Positions 10,657 through 20,976 are shown, numbered from the stretch's first letter. The stretch: 64,000 nt of DNA from Bacillus cereus group sp. RP43 (GCF_040459645.1 NZ_JARVHQ010000001.1:1-64000); one strand, 5' to 3'. Notes: generated by a model from the sequence alone, not told the origin. A program made the numbers and translations.

Positions 10657-11500
10657 GGGATTAGGAAGAGGAATCAATGTGTTTTTTCCAGATTTAGATG
10701 TGAAAGAAGAAGAAACGATTCAGGAGATTATCGTAACTGAATTAAGGCCGAATCCATATCAGCCACGTAAACATTTCAATAAAGAAGCGATTCAGGAATT
10801 AGCGGCTTCTATTAAAGAGCACGGTATATTGCAACCGTTAATTGCTCGAAAGAGTATTAAAGGATATGAAATAGTTGCAGGTGAAAGAAGATATCGTGCT
10901 GCTAAAGAGGCCGGACTTGAGAAAGTGCCTGCTGTTGTAAGGCAATTAAATGAGCAGCAAATGATGGAATTTGCTTTGCTTGAAAACTTACAACGAGAAG
11001 ATTTAAATCCTATGGAAGAGGCAATGGCATATCAGATGTTAATGAAAGAGCTAAATGTAACACAAGAACAATTAGCAAAACGTCTTGGTAAAAGCAGACC
11101 TTATATCGCAAATTATACTCGTTTGTTAAGCCTCCCTTCATTCGTTCAAGATATGATTGCAAACGGTGAGCTTTCAATGGCTCATGGAAGAACTTTACTT
11201 ACAATAAAAGATGAAGAACAGTTGAAATCTTTATTGAAACGAATTGAAAAAGAAGGATTGAATGTCCGTCAATTGGAACAAATTGTCCAGGAAATTAATC
11301 AACGTGTTTCACGTGAAACACAACAAGTGAAAAAGGAAAGAAATATATTTTTTGTAGAGCGTGAAACGTTTTTAAGAGAAAAGTTTGGTACGGATGTAAA
11401 GATCAAAGAAACGAAAAAAGAAAAAGGTAAAATCGAAATCGAATTTTTTAATAAAGAAGATTTAAATCGAATTTTAGAATTATTATCAAAGGAAAATTAA
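10649..11500 (+). CDS. spo0J: Chromosome partitioning protein Spo0J (ParB)
   Basis: CTP-dependent clamp that loads at parS and spreads, recruiting condensin. It has 283 residues from GTG at 10649 ([15 protein letters not shown]). Motifs: [29 protein letters not shown], and the helix-turn-helix [21 protein letters not shown] longer in-frame start adds only two residues. It overlaps soj by 8 bp, giving coupled expression. It contains a perfect parS site at 11305-11320, as B. subtilis spo0J does. Confidence 0.97.
   Translation: MAKGLGRGINVFFPDLDVKEEETIQEIIVTELRPNPYQPRKHFNKEAIQELAASIKEHGILQPLIARKSIKGYEIVAGERRYRAAKEAGLEKVPAVVRQLNEQQMMEFALLENLQREDLNPMEEAMAYQMLMKELNVTQEQLAKRLGKSRPYIANYTRLLSLPSFVQDMIANGELSMAHGRTLLTIKDEEQLKSLLKRIEKEGLNVRQLEQIVQEINQRVSRETQQVKKERNIFFVERETFLREKFGTDVKIKETKKEKGKIEIEFFNKEDLNRILELLSKEN
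11305..11320. promoter_or_regulatory. parS: parS site (ParB loading site)
   Basis: TGTTTCACGTGAAACA is a perfect 16-bp palindrome identical to the Bacillus parS consensus, inside the spo0J coding region. Confidence 0.95.
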
Positions 11501-11538
11501 AAAGCAAACCATCTTATTGTTTATAGATGGTTTGCTTT
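11501..11538. terminator. Bidirectional terminator between spo0J and yyaC
   Basis: AAAGCAAACCATCT (11501-11514) pairs with AGATGGTTTGCTTT (11525-11538), with T runs on the plus side and A runs on the other. The hairpin covers the yyaC stop codon. Confidence 0.85.
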
Positions 11539-12117
11539 TTTTAATGCAGATAATTTTTGGTCTGTTTCTTTTATACTTTGTGCAATTACATCAGCCATCT
11601 TCATGACTAAACTTAGTCTTGTATTTTGAAGTACGAAAAACTCCATGAAACCATTTAAATTTACGATGCCATGTATATGCAAATCACCAATTTCAGGTAA
11701 TTTCTTATTCATCGCAGCTCCAGGTTTACTGGGGCCTTTTCCGGTAGTTATAGAACCAATACTTTGAGATTTTCCTAAACATGCATCAACAGCAATAATA
11801 AATGAAGCAGGATTATCTTTCTGTATATTCCGAATCTTTTCCTCTAAATTTAGTGCATGTATTGGTTCATCTAGTGTGCCAAATACTTGAAGATTTTTGA
11901 TTTCAATTTGTGCTAGTTTAGTACCGACTAACGGACCAAGTGCATCACCGGTGGAACGGTCTGTTCCGATACAAACGAGAATGAGTGGCATATTAGTCTT
12001 AATGGGAATATGAGAAAGTAAGAAATTACTGATTGTCTCAGAGGCTTCTAGGTCATGATGCATAACATTTTGAGTTTCTTTTTCAAAAAAAGGTAAGCGA
12101 AAACTTCTAATATTCAT
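11521..12117 (-). CDS. yyaC: Sporulation-associated YyaC-like protein (spore protease-like fold)
   Basis: Protein of 198 residues matching the YyaC family, related to the germination protease fold. The visible core has LVCIGTDRSTGDALGPLVG, then IIAVDACLGKSQSIG and HGIVNLNGFMEFFVLQNTRL. The acidic residues in GTDRSTGD and VDACLG resemble hydrogenase-maturation and GPR-type peptidase active sites. No catalytic activity is established. It is convergent with spo0J and divergent from the MscS gene. ATG at 12117 has AAAGGATGGG upstream. Confidence 0.85.
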   Translation of the reverse strand: MNIRSFRLPFFEKETQNVMHHDLEASETISNFLLSHIPIKTNMPLILVCIGTDRSTGDALGPLVGTKLAQIEIKNLQVFGTLDEPIHALNLEEKIRNIQKDNPASFIIAVDACLGKSQSIGSITTGKGPSKPGAAMNKKLPEIGDLHIHGIVNLNGFMEFFVLQNTRLSLVMKMADVIAQSIKETDQKLSALKKANHL

Positions 12118-12377
12118 GAAGCACCCATCCTTTTAATAAATTTTCACAATATGTTATATGGTGTGTGAAATGGAAAATTATAAGTGCATAATTTTTACAA
12201 ACTGTGAATGAAAACGGAAATAATAGTACTAGTATATATATATTCGTCTCATTTTATACCTGAATAGAAGTTAACAAATGGAATTAAAGTTATAAATTTT
12301 TTTCAGAAATCAGAGAGAGTTCTGATACAATAAGAAGGATAACTAAAAAGAAATTTTAGCTGGAGAGGTAGAGGGAC

Positions 12378-13235
12378 ATGGATTTAGCGTTGAAATGGTT
12401 TGAGTCCATTGATTGGACGAATATAGGTGTAAAATCACTACAAATAGTCGTTATTTTAATACTTGGTGCAATCGTTGTGCGAGTTGCAAGAGCAATTGTA
12501 CGAAATGCGTTTCGCATGGGGAGTCGTTCACCGATTCAAATTTCAGAACGTCGTACAGTTACGGTAGCGAAGTTGCTTGAAAATATTGTGGCATATGTTG
12601 TTATGTTTATTATGTTAATAGCGATTTTAGGTGTATTTGAAATTAATGCATCAGGTTTATTAGCGGGTGCCGGGGTAATTGGTTTGGCAGTCGGATTTGG
12701 TGCTCAAAGTTTAGTGAAAGATGTCATTACAGGACTATTTATTTTGCTGGAAGATCAGTTTTCGGTAGGTGACTATGTAAGAATTGGTCAATTTGAGGGA
12801 GTCGTTTTAGAAATTGGACTTCGTACAACGAAAGTAAAGAGTTGGACAGGTGAAATTCATACTTTGCCAAATGGAAGTATCATTCAAGTTACTAATTTTT
12901 CAGTTAGTAATAGTGTCGCATTTGTTGATGTATCCATTTCATATGAGAGTGACATAGCGAAAGCAGAGCAAGTCATTGAAGATTTATTAGTTGAGCTTCC
13001 TGAAAAATATGAGAAGATGATAGCGACTCCTCAACTATTAGGTGTTCAAACGTTAGCTGCATCTGAGGTTGTATTACGCGTTATTGCTGAGGTAGAACCG
13101 ATGCAACATGCAGTTATTGCAAGAGCTCTTCGCAAAGAGATTAAAAATCGTCTTGATTTACATGGGATTGAAATTCCATACCCACGTATGGTTTTATATA
13201 GTCGCGAAGAATTAGTTAATGAAAAAGCAATTTAA
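12378..13235 (+). CDS. Small-conductance mechanosensitive channel (MscS family)
   Basis: Membrane channel of 285 residues that would release solutes under hypo-osmotic shock. Three hydrophobic helices fall in the first 120 residues. The pore-lining TM3 with GAGVIGLAVGFGAQSLVKD is clear, followed by the beta domain signature FILLEDQFSVGDYVRIG. The cytoplasmic alpha-beta domain ends near IEIPYPRMVLY. The gap upstream (12118-12377) holds divergent promoters only. Close downstream is the DUF951 gene (20 bp), probably cotranscribed. Confidence 0.92.
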   Translation: MDLALKWFESIDWTNIGVKSLQIVVILILGAIVVRVARAIVRNAFRMGSRSPIQISERRTVTVAKLLENIVAYVVMFIMLIAILGVFEINASGLLAGAGVIGLAVGFGAQSLVKDVITGLFILLEDQFSVGDYVRIGQFEGVVLEIGLRTTKVKSWTGEIHTLPNGSIIQVTNFSVSNSVAFVDVSISYESDIAKAEQVIEDLLVELPEKYEKMIATPQLLGVQTLAASEVVLRVIAEVEPMQHAVIARALRKEIKNRLDLHGIEIPYPRMVLYSREELVNEKAI

Positions 13236-13255
13236 TAGTGGGAGGGATTTAGAGA

Positions 13256-13453
13256 ATGGAGCAAAAGCAATATAACTTGTACGATGTTGTGGAAATGAAG
13301 AAAGCCCATCCATGTGGTGAAAATCGCTGGAAGATTATTCGTATGGGAATGGATATCCGCGTTAAGTGCGAGGGGTGTGACCATTCGGTAATGATTCCTC
13401 GAAGAGAGTTTGATCGTAAGGTGAAAAAAATACTTGTGAAGCATGAAGAATAG
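13256..13453 (+). CDS. DUF951 small protein
   Basis: Sixty-five residues: MEQKQYNLYDVVEMKKAHPC at the start, then a strand-rich core with a CEGC pair and a basic C-terminus (RREFDRKVKKILVKHEE). This matches the DUF951 family found next to ychF in many Bacilli. With Cys21 and the CEGC pair a metal site is possible, but this is inference. The SD GGGAGGG lies 8-10 bp upstream. Function unknown. Confidence 0.88.
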   Translation: MEQKQYNLYDVVEMKKAHPCGENRWKIIRMGMDIRVKCEGCDHSVMIPRREFDRKVKKILVKHEE

Positions 13454-13460
13454 TGAAAAA

Positions 13461-13494
13461 GCAACAGCTGCAGTAGACAGCCGTTGCTTTTTTT
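13461..13494 (+). terminator. Intrinsic terminator before ychF
   Basis: GCAACAGCTG (13461-13470) pairs with CAGCCGTTGC (13478-13487), one mismatch, followed by seven T. Confidence 0.8.
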
Positions 13495-13568
13495 CATTTG
13501 GTGGAAACTTGTCATTTTTTTCGTTACTATCTATAATGATGAAAGATTGAGACATAGGAGTGAAAAAT

Positions 13569-14669
13569 ATGGGATTAACGGCTGGGATTGTTGGATTACC
13601 TAACGTAGGGAAGTCCACTTTATTTAATGCAATTACACAAGCAGGAGCAGAATCTGCGAACTATCCATTCTGTACAATCGATCCAAACGTAGGGATTGTA
13701 GAAGTACCAGATGAGCGCTTAAATAAATTAACGGAATTAGTAGAACCGAAAAAAACTGTTCCGACTGTATTCGAATTTACTGATATCGCAGGTATCGTAA
13801 AAGGTGCGAGTAAAGGTGAAGGGTTAGGAAATAAATTCTTATCTCACATTCGTCAAGTAGATGCAATTTGCCAAGTTGTTCGTTGTTTTGAAGATGAAAA
13901 TATTACGCACGTTTCAGGAAAAGTAGATCCAATTGATGACATTGAAACAATCAACTTAGAGCTAATCTTAGCGGATTTGGAATCTGTTGATAAACGTATC
14001 GAACGAGTTGCGAAGTTAGCAAGACAAAAAGATAAAGAAGCTGTATATGAGCATGAAATTTTAGTTCGTTTAAAAGAAGCTTTTGAAGAGGGAAAACCAG
14101 CTCGTACTGTTGAATTTACAGAAGAGCAAATGAAGATTGTTAAAGGCCTTCATTTACTTACAACGAAAGAAATGCTATACGTAGCAAACGTAAGTGAAGA
14201 TGATATTATGGATCCTTCTGACAATAAATATGTACAAATGGTAAAAGAATTTGCAGCAAATGAAAATTCACAAGTAATTGTTGTATGTGCAAAAATTGAA
14301 TCAGAAATTGCTGAGTTAGATGAGGAAGAGAAGAAAGTATTCCTTGAAGAACTAGGTATTGAAGAATCTGGTTTAGATCAATTAATTCGCGCTGCATATG
14401 ACTTATTAGGACTTGCTACTTACTTCACAGCTGGTGTGCAAGAAGTACGTGCATGGACGTTTAAACAAGGTATGAAAGCACCACAATGTGCTGGTGTTAT
14501 TCATACGGACTTTGAACGTGGATTTATTCGTGCGGAAACAGTTTCTTATACTGATTTAATGACAAATGGCTCTATGACAGCTGCAAAAGAAGCTGGAAAA
14601 GTACGTTTAGAAGGAAAAGAGTATATCGTAAAAGACGGAGATGTTATGCACTTCCGCTTTAACGTTTAA
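13569..14669 (+). CDS. ychF: Redox-regulated Obg-like ATPase YchF
   Basis: Ribosome-associated P-loop protein of the Obg family that prefers ATP, 366 residues. Motifs: GLPNVGKSTLFNAIT, DIAGIVKGASKGEGLGNKFL, and the atypical NVSEDD in place of the GTPase NKxD element, as in other YchF proteins. The C-terminal TGS domain ends in DVMHFRFNV. ATG at 13569 is used, with AGGAG 8 bp upstream; an in-frame GTG at 13560 overlaps that SD. Confidence 0.96.
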   Translation: MGLTAGIVGLPNVGKSTLFNAITQAGAESANYPFCTIDPNVGIVEVPDERLNKLTELVEPKKTVPTVFEFTDIAGIVKGASKGEGLGNKFLSHIRQVDAICQVVRCFEDENITHVSGKVDPIDDIETINLELILADLESVDKRIERVAKLARQKDKEAVYEHEILVRLKEAFEEGKPARTVEFTEEQMKIVKGLHLLTTKEMLYVANVSEDDIMDPSDNKYVQMVKEFAANENSQVIVVCAKIESEIAELDEEEKKVFLEELGIEESGLDQLIRAAYDLLGLATYFTAGVQEVRAWTFKQGMKAPQCAGVIHTDFERGFIRAETVSYTDLMTNGSMTAAKEAGKVRLEGKEYIVKDGDVMHFRFNV

Positions 14670-14702
14670 TTTAATATTTCCTAGGAAAAATAAAGATATG
14701 GG

Positions 14703-14737
14703 CTTGGCAAATATATTATATGTTTGCCAAGTTTTTT
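14703..14737 (+). terminator. Intrinsic terminator after ychF
   Basis: CTTGGCAAA (14703-14711) pairs with TTTGCCAAG (14723-14731), followed by six T. Confidence 0.88.
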
Positions 14738-14750
14738 ACGTATTGGTGAG

Positions 14751-14779
14751 TTGATTCATATAACTTACTATGATATAAT
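14751..14779 (+). promoter_or_regulatory. SigA-type promoter of rpsF-ssb-rpsR
   Basis: TTGATT (14751-14756) and TATAAT (14774-14779) with 17-bp spacing, about 80 bp before rpsF. Confidence 0.82.
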
Positions 14780-14810
14780 CTAAACTCGTGAGTAATTACT
14801 ATAAATTAAT

Positions 14811-14850
14811 TGCTCCTTGCCCATTATGGGCCGTTTAGACCAAAAGGAGG
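14811..14850 (+). promoter_or_regulatory. S6:S18-binding leader of the rpsF operon (predicted)
   Basis: CTCCTT (14813-14818) can pair with AAGGAG (14844-14849), which is the rpsF ribosome binding site. Inside lies a second stem, GCCCA (14819-14823) with TGGGC (14827-14831), followed by a CCG. This two-helix shape with a conserved CCG resembles the known leader bound by the S6:S18 complex in many bacteria. Folding hides the SD, so feedback repression of translation is expected. The pairing is seen; the regulation is inferred from the family. Confidence 0.75.
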
Positions 14851-14860
14851 TGAAAGTGTA

Positions 14861-15151
14861 ATGAGAAAGTACGAAATTATGTACATCATTCGTCCTGGCG
14901 TTGAAGAAGAAGCTCAAAAAGCTTTAGTTGAACGTTTTGCAGGTGTTTTAACAAACAATGGTGCAGAAATCATTAACACGAAAGAGTGGGGTAAGCGTCG
15001 TTTAGCTTACGAAATCAACGACTTACGTGAAGGTTTCTACATGATCTTAAACGTGAACTCTAACGCAGAAGCGATTAACGAATTCGACCGTTTAGCTAAG
15101 ATCAACGAAGACATCCTTCGTCATATCGTTGTTAAAGAAGAAGAAAAATAA
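14861..15151 (+). CDS. rpsF: Ribosomal protein S6
   Basis: Ninety-six residues ([20 protein letters not shown] to HIVVKEEEK), standard length for S6 of the 30S subunit. It binds S18, encoded two genes downstream. ATG at 14861 follows AAAGGAGGTG. The longer open frame upstream runs through the leader hairpin and is not coding. Heads the rpsF-ssb-rpsR operon. Confidence 0.98.
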   Translation: MRKYEIMYIIRPGVEEEAQKALVERFAGVLTNNGAEIINTKEWGKRRLAYEINDLREGFYMILNVNSNAEAINEFDRLAKINEDILRHIVVKEEEK

Positions 15152-15180
15152 TTGATATATAAGGGAGAGTGGTTCGATTG

Positions 15181-15699
15181 ATGAATCGTGTTATCCTCGT
15201 TGGTCGTTTAACTAAGGACCCTGACTTACGTTACACGCCCAATGGTGTTGCAGTAGCTACTTTTACGTTAGCTGTGAATCGCGCATTTGCGAATCAACAA
15301 GGTGAGCGTGAAGCTGACTTTATTAATTGTGTAATATGGCGTAAACAAGCAGAAAACGTGGCAAATTATTTGAAAAAAGGTAGCTTAGCAGGCGTAGACG
15401 GACGTCTTCAAACTCGTAATTACGATGGACAAGATGGTAAACGTGTATATGTAACAGAAGTTCTTGCGGAGAGCGTACAATTTTTAGAGCCGCGTAATGG
15501 CGGTGGGGAGCAACGTGGTTCATTCAATCAGCAACCATCAGGAGCTGGTTTCGGTAACCAAAGCTCTAACCCATTTGGTCAATCTAGTAATCCAGGTAAC
15601 TCAGGTAACACTGGTAACTCTGGATTTACGAAGAATGACGATCCATTTTCGAATGTTGGTCAACCGATTGACATTTCGGACGACGATTTACCATTTTAA
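15181..15699 (+). CDS. ssb: Single-stranded DNA-binding protein SsbA
   Basis: Protein of 172 residues with an OB fold ([19 protein letters not shown], then [20 protein letters not shown]). A Gly/Gln/Asn/Ser-rich flexible linker and the acidic tip DDDLPF, which recruits repair and replication proteins, follow. Same length as B. subtilis SsbA. Located between rpsF and rpsR as in other Firmicutes. ATG at 15181 has GGGAGAG upstream. The linker includes short Asn/Gly/Thr repeats ([12 protein letters not shown]). Confidence 0.98.
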   Translation: MNRVILVGRLTKDPDLRYTPNGVAVATFTLAVNRAFANQQGEREADFINCVIWRKQAENVANYLKKGSLAGVDGRLQTRNYDGQDGKRVYVTEVLAESVQFLEPRNGGGEQRGSFNQQPSGAGFGNQSSNPFGQSSNPGNSGNTGNSGFTKNDDPFSNVGQPIDISDDDLPF

Positions 15700-15722
15700 T
15701 GGTATGAATCGGCTATTTTTAA

Positions 15723-15977
<255 letters not shown>

Positions 15978-15986
15978 TAGCGTATG

Positions 15987-16022
15987 AAATGCACAGTAGA
16001 GTCGGACTCTACTGTGCATTTT
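15987..16022 (+). terminator. Intrinsic terminator after rpsR
   Basis: A near-perfect 15-bp stem, AAATGCACAGTAGAGT against ACTCTACTGTGCATTT around CGG, followed by T-rich sequence. Confidence 0.88.
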
Positions 16023-16053
16023 GCTATGCTTTTCTTTTTGAAAGAGAGGTTAG

Positions 16054-16989
16054 ATGATGAAAAGTACGAAATTTATTACTGAGGGTGCAGCATTATTGGC
16101 GATATATGCAATTTTATTGCTGATATCTATGTATGTTCCGATTTTAGGTACAGTTGCAATATTTGCGTTGCCGTTACCATTTATATTATTAACAGTAAGA
16201 CATAGACTATCTAATGTATTCATGATTTTTGTAGCGTCACTTTTTGTTACAGTTATTGTCAGTCAGCCGATTAGTCTCATAAAGACAGTGATGTTTGGAT
16301 TAATAGGTGTTGTATTAGGATATATGTATAAAAAAGGGAAAAAACCAGTGGAGATATTGATAGCTGGAACACTTGCATATTTAATTGGTATGATGCTCAT
16401 TTATGTGGGGAGTATAAAGTTTTTTAACATAGATTTAATGAAGCAAATGCAAAATATGTTTAGTGAAAGTATGGCGCAAAGTGAAAAAATAGCAAATGCT
16501 GCTGGTATGCCAGTTAGTAAGGAACAAAAAGAGTTATTTGCACAAATGAATGATATATTACAAACGTTATTTCCAAGTATACTTGTGCTAGTTTCTGTAT
16601 GTTTTTCTTGGATCACAGTGCTAATATCAGGTAGTGTTTTGAGAAAATTAAAGTACGACGTGACACCTTGGCCTAAATTTAAAGATATACAATTGCCAAA
16701 GAGTATCGTCTGGTATTACGTCATATTTATTTTGCTATCAACTTTCATAAAAGTTGAACCAACATCATATTTACATATGGTATTTTCTAATCTATATGTA
16801 ATCTTTGCGTTGCTACTTGTATTGCAAGGATTAACGTTTATCACCTTTTTAGCACACAAAAAAGGTTTTACGAAAGGTGTTCCTATTATTAGTTTTATCG
16901 TATGTATGTTTATTCCAATGCTGTTTCCTCTTGTGACAATCTTAGGTATAATTGATTTAGGGATTTCATTGCGTTCTAAAATGCAATGA
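16054..16989 (+). CDS. yybS: DUF2232 membrane protein YybS
   Basis: Integral membrane protein of 311 residues with about eight hydrophobic helices and no obvious catalytic motif. It matches the YybS/DUF2232 family, found upstream of gdpP in Bacilli. The fold resembles small energy-coupling or S-component-like membrane proteins, but no substrate is known. Either ATG at 16054 or 16057 could be used; GAGAGG lies upstream. A terminator separates it from gdpP. Confidence 0.85.
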   Translation: MMKSTKFITEGAALLAIYAILLLISMYVPILGTVAIFALPLPFILLTVRHRLSNVFMIFVASLFVTVIVSQPISLIKTVMFGLIGVVLGYMYKKGKKPVEILIAGTLAYLIGMMLIYVGSIKFFNIDLMKQMQNMFSESMAQSEKIANAAGMPVSKEQKELFAQMNDILQTLFPSILVLVSVCFSWITVLISGSVLRKLKYDVTPWPKFKDIQLPKSIVWYYVIFILLSTFIKVEPTSYLHMVFSNLYVIFALLLVLQGLTFITFLAHKKGFTKGVPIISFIVCMFIPMLFPLVTILGIIDLGISLRSKMQ

Positions 16990-17001
16990 AAAACAAAGGG
17001 A

Positions 17002-17028
17002 TAAAACAGCATTTTTATGCTGTTTTAA
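17002..17028 (+). terminator. Terminator-like hairpin between yybS and gdpP
   Basis: TAAAACAGCAT (17002-17012) pairs with ATGCTGTTTTA (17017-17027). The T run is inside the stem only, so efficiency may be modest. Confidence 0.6.
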
Positions 17029-17090
17029 GGTGTTTAATCTGTTTAACTAACTAGAAATTGAGTTGGTTTTACGTTATAGGAGTTGTATAC

Positions 17091-19064
17091 ATGCCTGAAT
17101 TTTATAAGAAACAGTGGTTTTTATATCCTGTTTACGTATTGGCATTTTTTGTGTTGGTGCTAATCTCGATTCTTTGTTATTTTCACTTAATTATGGGGAT
17201 AGCCGCCTTTTTTATTTTTAGCATCGTTTTCTTTTTAGTTATACGATTTGAACTTAACTTTCAAAGGAATTTTGAAAAGTATACGACAGATATGATTACT
17301 AGGGTAAAAAAAGTGAGTAACGAAGCATTCAACCAGATGCCAATAGGTATATTGTTATACAATAAGGAGTATGGGATTGATTGGGCAAATCCTTACTTGT
17401 CTTCATGTTTGGGGCAACATGCATTAGCTGGGTGGCATCTGTACGATGTATCAGAAACATTACTCCTTTTTATTAAAGGAGAGACTTCTGACGATATAGT
17501 ATCTTTAAATAGTCGAAAGTTCCGTGTGTTTGTAAGGAAAGAAGAAAAACTAATTTATTTTTTTGATGTAACTGAGCAAACAGAGATTGAAAAAATGTAT
17601 GAGGATCAGCGTACTGTTTTAGCTGTTATTTATTTAGATAATTACGATGAAGTTACACAAGGGTTAGATGATCAATTACGTACGAATATAACAAGTCTTG
17701 TGACGTCACGTCTAAATGAATGGGCCGTTAAGTATGGTGCATATTTGAAACGTGCATCTTCAGAAAGATTCTTCGTTGTACTAAATGAAAGTATTTTAGC
17801 GCAAATGGAGAAAGGGAAATTTAGTATTTTGGATCAAGTGCGTGAAGAAACATCAAAAAGGAATATCCCACTTACATTAAGTGTTGGTGTTGGCTCAGGT
17901 GATTTACCTTTATCGGAGCTTGGAGCGATGGCTCAATCTGGTTTAGACCTTGCGTTAGGACGAGGAGGAGACCAAGTAGCTATTAAACAAGCAACGGGTA
18001 AAGTTAAGTTTTACGGTGGTAAGACGAATCCGGTCGAAAAGCGTACTCGTGTACGTGCTAGAGTTATTTCACATGCATTAAAGGATTTAGTATTAGAAAG
18101 CAGTAATGTCATTATAATGGGGCATAGAGCCCCTGATATGGATGCTATTGGTGCAGCGATTGGTATTTTAAAGGTAGCTCAATTAAATGAGCGCAAAGGA
18201 TATATTGTATTAGATGAAAATGATTCTGATAAAGGAATCAAACGTTTGATGGATAAAGTGAAACAAAATGAAGAGTTATGGTCACATTTTATTTCACCAG
18301 GGCAAGCGATGGAATTTGCAAATGATGATTCATTACTTGTTGTTGTTGACACGCATAAACCTTCAATGGTGATGGAGGAAAAACTGTTACATAAGATTGA
18401 AAATGTAGTGGTTATTGACCATCATCGCCGCGGGGAAGATTTCATTGAAGATCCATTGCTTGTTTATATGGAGCCATACGCTTCTTCAACGGCAGAGCTT
18501 GTTACAGAATTACTTGAGTATCAACCGAAAAATTTAAAGATGACAATGTTAGAAGCAACGGCATTGTTAGCTGGTATTATTGTTGATACGAAAAGTTTTA
18601 CATTCCGTACAGGCGCTCGCACATTTGATGCCGCTTCTTATTTACGCTCGCATGGCGCAGACACTGTACTTGTACAAGAACTTTTAAAAGAAGATATGGG
18701 TCAGTATTTACGAGTTGCAAAAGCCATTAAAAATGCGTACATTTATAAAAATGGAATTGCGATTGCTAAAGTTGATGGTGATGAATATTATGACCAAGTA
18801 CTTATTGCACAATCAGCAGACACATTATTGACAATGACAGGTATCATTGCATCGTTTGTTATTGCAAAACGTGGGGAAAATTTCATTGGAATTAGTGGTA
18901 GATCTTTAGGTGAATTGAATGTACAGCTAATTATGGAGAATTTAGGAGGTGGCGGGCACTTAACAAATGCAGCCACACAAATGAAAAATGTTACAGTAGA
19001 TGAAGCGGAGGAGAAGCTTCGATTTGTTATTGATGACTATTTACAGGGAGGCACACAATCATGA
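17091..19064 (+). CDS. gdpP: Cyclic-di-AMP phosphodiesterase GdpP (YybT)
   Basis: Membrane-bound enzyme that hydrolyses c-di-AMP to pApA, 657 residues from ATG at 17091 (AGGAG upstream). Order: two N-terminal transmembrane helices (about 10-55), a PAS-like domain, a degenerate GGDEF domain in which the motif reads SSERF, and a DHH/DHHA1 domain. The latter holds [20 protein letters not shown] and [10 protein letters not shown] metal and substrate motifs, all intact. Overlaps rplI by 4 bp (ATGA). GdpP levels affect beta-lactam tolerance and potassium homeostasis in Firmicutes. Confidence 0.96.
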   Translation: MPEFYKKQWFLYPVYVLAFFVLVLISILCYFHLIMGIAAFFIFSIVFFLVIRFELNFQRNFEKYTTDMITRVKKVSNEAFNQMPIGILLYNKEYGIDWANPYLSSCLGQHALAGWHLYDVSETLLLFIKGETSDDIVSLNSRKFRVFVRKEEKLIYFFDVTEQTEIEKMYEDQRTVLAVIYLDNYDEVTQGLDDQLRTNITSLVTSRLNEWAVKYGAYLKRASSERFFVVLNESILAQMEKGKFSILDQVREETSKRNIPLTLSVGVGSGDLPLSELGAMAQSGLDLALGRGGDQVAIKQATGKVKFYGGKTNPVEKRTRVRARVISHALKDLVLESSNVIIMGHRAPDMDAIGAAIGILKVAQLNERKGYIVLDENDSDKGIKRLMDKVKQNEELWSHFISPGQAMEFANDDSLLVVVDTHKPSMVMEEKLLHKIENVVVIDHHRRGEDFIEDPLLVYMEPYASSTAELVTELLEYQPKNLKMTMLEATALLAGIIVDTKSFTFRTGARTFDAASYLRSHGADTVLVQELLKEDMGQYLRVAKAIKNAYIYKNGIAIAKVDGDEYYDQVLIAQSADTLLTMTGIIASFVIAKRGENFIGISGRSLGELNVQLIMENLGGGGHLTNAATQMKNVTVDEAEEKLRFVIDDYLQGGTQS

Positions 19065-19507
19065 AAGTAATTTTTCTAAAAGACGTAAAAGGTAAAGGTA
19101 AAAAAGGAGAAATAAAAAACGTACCAGACGGTTATGCAAATAATTTCTTACTAAAACAAGGGTTAGCTGCCGAAGCGACAAACAGCAGTATGAAAATTTT
19201 AGATGCTCAAAAGCGCAAAGAAGAAAAAGACGCAGCGGCAGAAGTTGAGAATGCAAAAGAGCTGAAAGAAACATTAGAGAAATTAACTGTAGAAGTAAAG
19301 GCGAAATCTGGAGAAGGTGGTCGCTTATTTGGTTCTATCACGAGTAAACAAATTGTAGATGTAATGCAAAAGTCACACAAGATTAAACTTGATAAACGTA
19401 AATTTGAAATGGATGATGCAATCCGTGCATTAGGTTATACAAACGTCACTGTGAAATTGCATCCGCAAGTAACAGCAACAGTAAAAGTTCATGTTAGTGA
19501 ACAATAA
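19061..19507 (+). CDS. rplI: Ribosomal protein L9
   Basis: 148 residues with the L9 N-terminal domain ([19 protein letters not shown], then GYANNFLL), a long Lys/Glu-rich connecting helix and the C-terminal domain ending KVHVSEQ. Complete. Translationally coupled to gdpP by a 4-bp overlap; GGGAGG serves as SD inside the gdpP end. dnaB follows after 27 bp. Confidence 0.98.
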   Translation: MKVIFLKDVKGKGKKGEIKNVPDGYANNFLLKQGLAAEATNSSMKILDAQKRKEEKDAAAEVENAKELKETLEKLTVEVKAKSGEGGRLFGSITSKQIVDVMQKSHKIKLDKRKFEMDDAIRALGYTNVTVKLHPQVTATVKVHVSEQ

Positions 19508-19534
19508 AAATAAATTAAGCAAGGAGGATTGCGC

Positions 19535-20884
19535 ATGAGTGATGTAATGGCTGATCGTACCCCTCCGCATAATATAGAAGCTGAGCAGGCAGTCTTAGGT
19601 GCCATATTAATTGATCAGGATGCGTTAACGTCAGCATCGGAACTATTGGTACCTGACTCATTTTATCGAACGAAACATCAAAAGATTTTTGAAGTCATGC
19701 TTGGGTTGTCTGATAAGGGAGAACCAATTGATTTAGTAATAATGACATCAGCGATGGCTGATCAAGGATTACTAGAAGAAGTTGGTGGGGTTTCTTATCT
19801 AGCAGAGTTAGCAGAAGTTGTTCCAACAGCTGCTAACGTAGAATATTATGCACGCATCATCGCTGAAAAGGCGCTTTTACGTCGTTTAATTCGAACGGCG
19901 ACTCATATTGTATCGGATGGATACGAGAGAGAAGATGATGTGGACGGCCTTTTAAATGAGGCTGAGAAAAAAATATTAGAAGTATCTCATCAAACAAATG
20001 CAAAAGCATTTCAGAACATTAAAGATGTTCTTGTAGATGCTTATGATAAAATTGAACTTTTGCATAATCAAAAAGGTGAAGTTACGGGAATACCAACTGG
20101 ATTTACTGAATTAGATAAGATGACCGCAGGTTTCCAGCGAAATGATTTAATCATCGTGGCGGCGCGTCCATCGGTAGGAAAAACTGCATTTTCATTAAAT
20201 ATCGCACAAAACGTAGCGACAAAAACGGATGAAAATGTAGCGATCTTCAGTCTAGAGATGGGCTCTGATCAGCTTGTTATGCGTATGCTCTGTGCAGAAG
20301 GAAATATTGATGCGCAAAGACTTCGTACCGGTTCATTAACTTCTGATGATTGGGCGAAATTAACAATGGCGATGGGTAGCCTTTCTAATGCTGGTATATA
20401 TATTGATGATACACCAGGGATTAAAGTAAATGAGATTCGAGCAAAATGTCGTAGATTAAAGCAAGAGCAAGGTCTTGGGATGGTTTTGATTGACTATTTA
20501 CAGCTTATTCAAGGAAGTGGGAAATCAGGAGAAAACCGTCAGCAGGAAGTATCTGAGATTTCTCGTACATTAAAAGGGATTGCACGTGAATTGCAAGTAC
20601 CTGTTATCGCCTTGTCGCAGTTATCTCGTGGTGTAGAATCTCGTCAAGATAAACGTCCGATGATGTCTGACATTCGTGAATCGGGAAGTATCGAGCAGGA
20701 TGCTGATATTGTAGCCTTCCTATATCGTGAAGATTACTATGACCGAGAAACGGAAAATAAAAATACGATTGAAATTATCATTGCAAAACAGCGTAATGGT
20801 CCGGTAGGTTCAGTAGAGCTTGCATTTGTTAAGGAATTTAATAAATTCGTCAATTTAGAACGACGCTTTGAGGATGGGGCATAA
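19535..20884 (+). CDS. dnaB: Replicative DNA helicase (DnaB family; DnaC in B. subtilis)
   Basis: Hexameric replicative helicase of 449 residues. The N-terminal domain starts DRTPPHNIEAEQAVLGAIL. The RecA-like C-terminal domain has Walker A AARPSVGKTAFSLNIA, Walker B VLIDYLQLIQG, and the later RESGSIEQDADIV and AKQRNGP motifs. No intein or frameshift. ATG at 19535 follows AAGGAGG. Likely in one operon with rplI and gdpP. Confidence 0.97.
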   Translation: MSDVMADRTPPHNIEAEQAVLGAILIDQDALTSASELLVPDSFYRTKHQKIFEVMLGLSDKGEPIDLVIMTSAMADQGLLEEVGGVSYLAELAEVVPTAANVEYYARIIAEKALLRRLIRTATHIVSDGYEREDDVDGLLNEAEKKILEVSHQTNAKAFQNIKDVLVDAYDKIELLHNQKGEVTGIPTGFTELDKMTAGFQRNDLIIVAARPSVGKTAFSLNIAQNVATKTDENVAIFSLEMGSDQLVMRMLCAEGNIDAQRLRTGSLTSDDWAKLTMAMGSLSNAGIYIDDTPGIKVNEIRAKCRRLKQEQGLGMVLIDYLQLIQGSGKSGENRQQEVSEISRTLKGIARELQVPVIALSQLSRGVESRQDKRPMMSDIRESGSIEQDADIVAFLYREDYYDRETENKNTIEIIIAKQRNGPVGSVELAFVKEFNKFVNLERRFEDGA

Positions 20885-20896
20885 AGGCAGTATAAA

Positions 20897-20937
20897 AAAG
20901 AAACACATTTCTTATAATAAGATGTGTTTCTTTTTTT
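20897..20937 (+). terminator. Intrinsic terminator after dnaB
   Basis: AAAGAAACACAT (20897-20908) pairs with ATGTGTTTCTTT (20922-20933), with a T run to 20937. Confidence 0.88.
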
Positions 20938-20976
20938 ATATAGGAAAGATAAGGCTTTCATAATGTGAAAATATAA

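Noticed and set aside
17091..19064. GdpP as a diguanylate cyclase feeding PelD
   Set aside because: Its GGDEF motif is SSERF and the DHH/DHHA1 domain is a c-di-AMP phosphodiesterase, so it should not make c-di-GMP.
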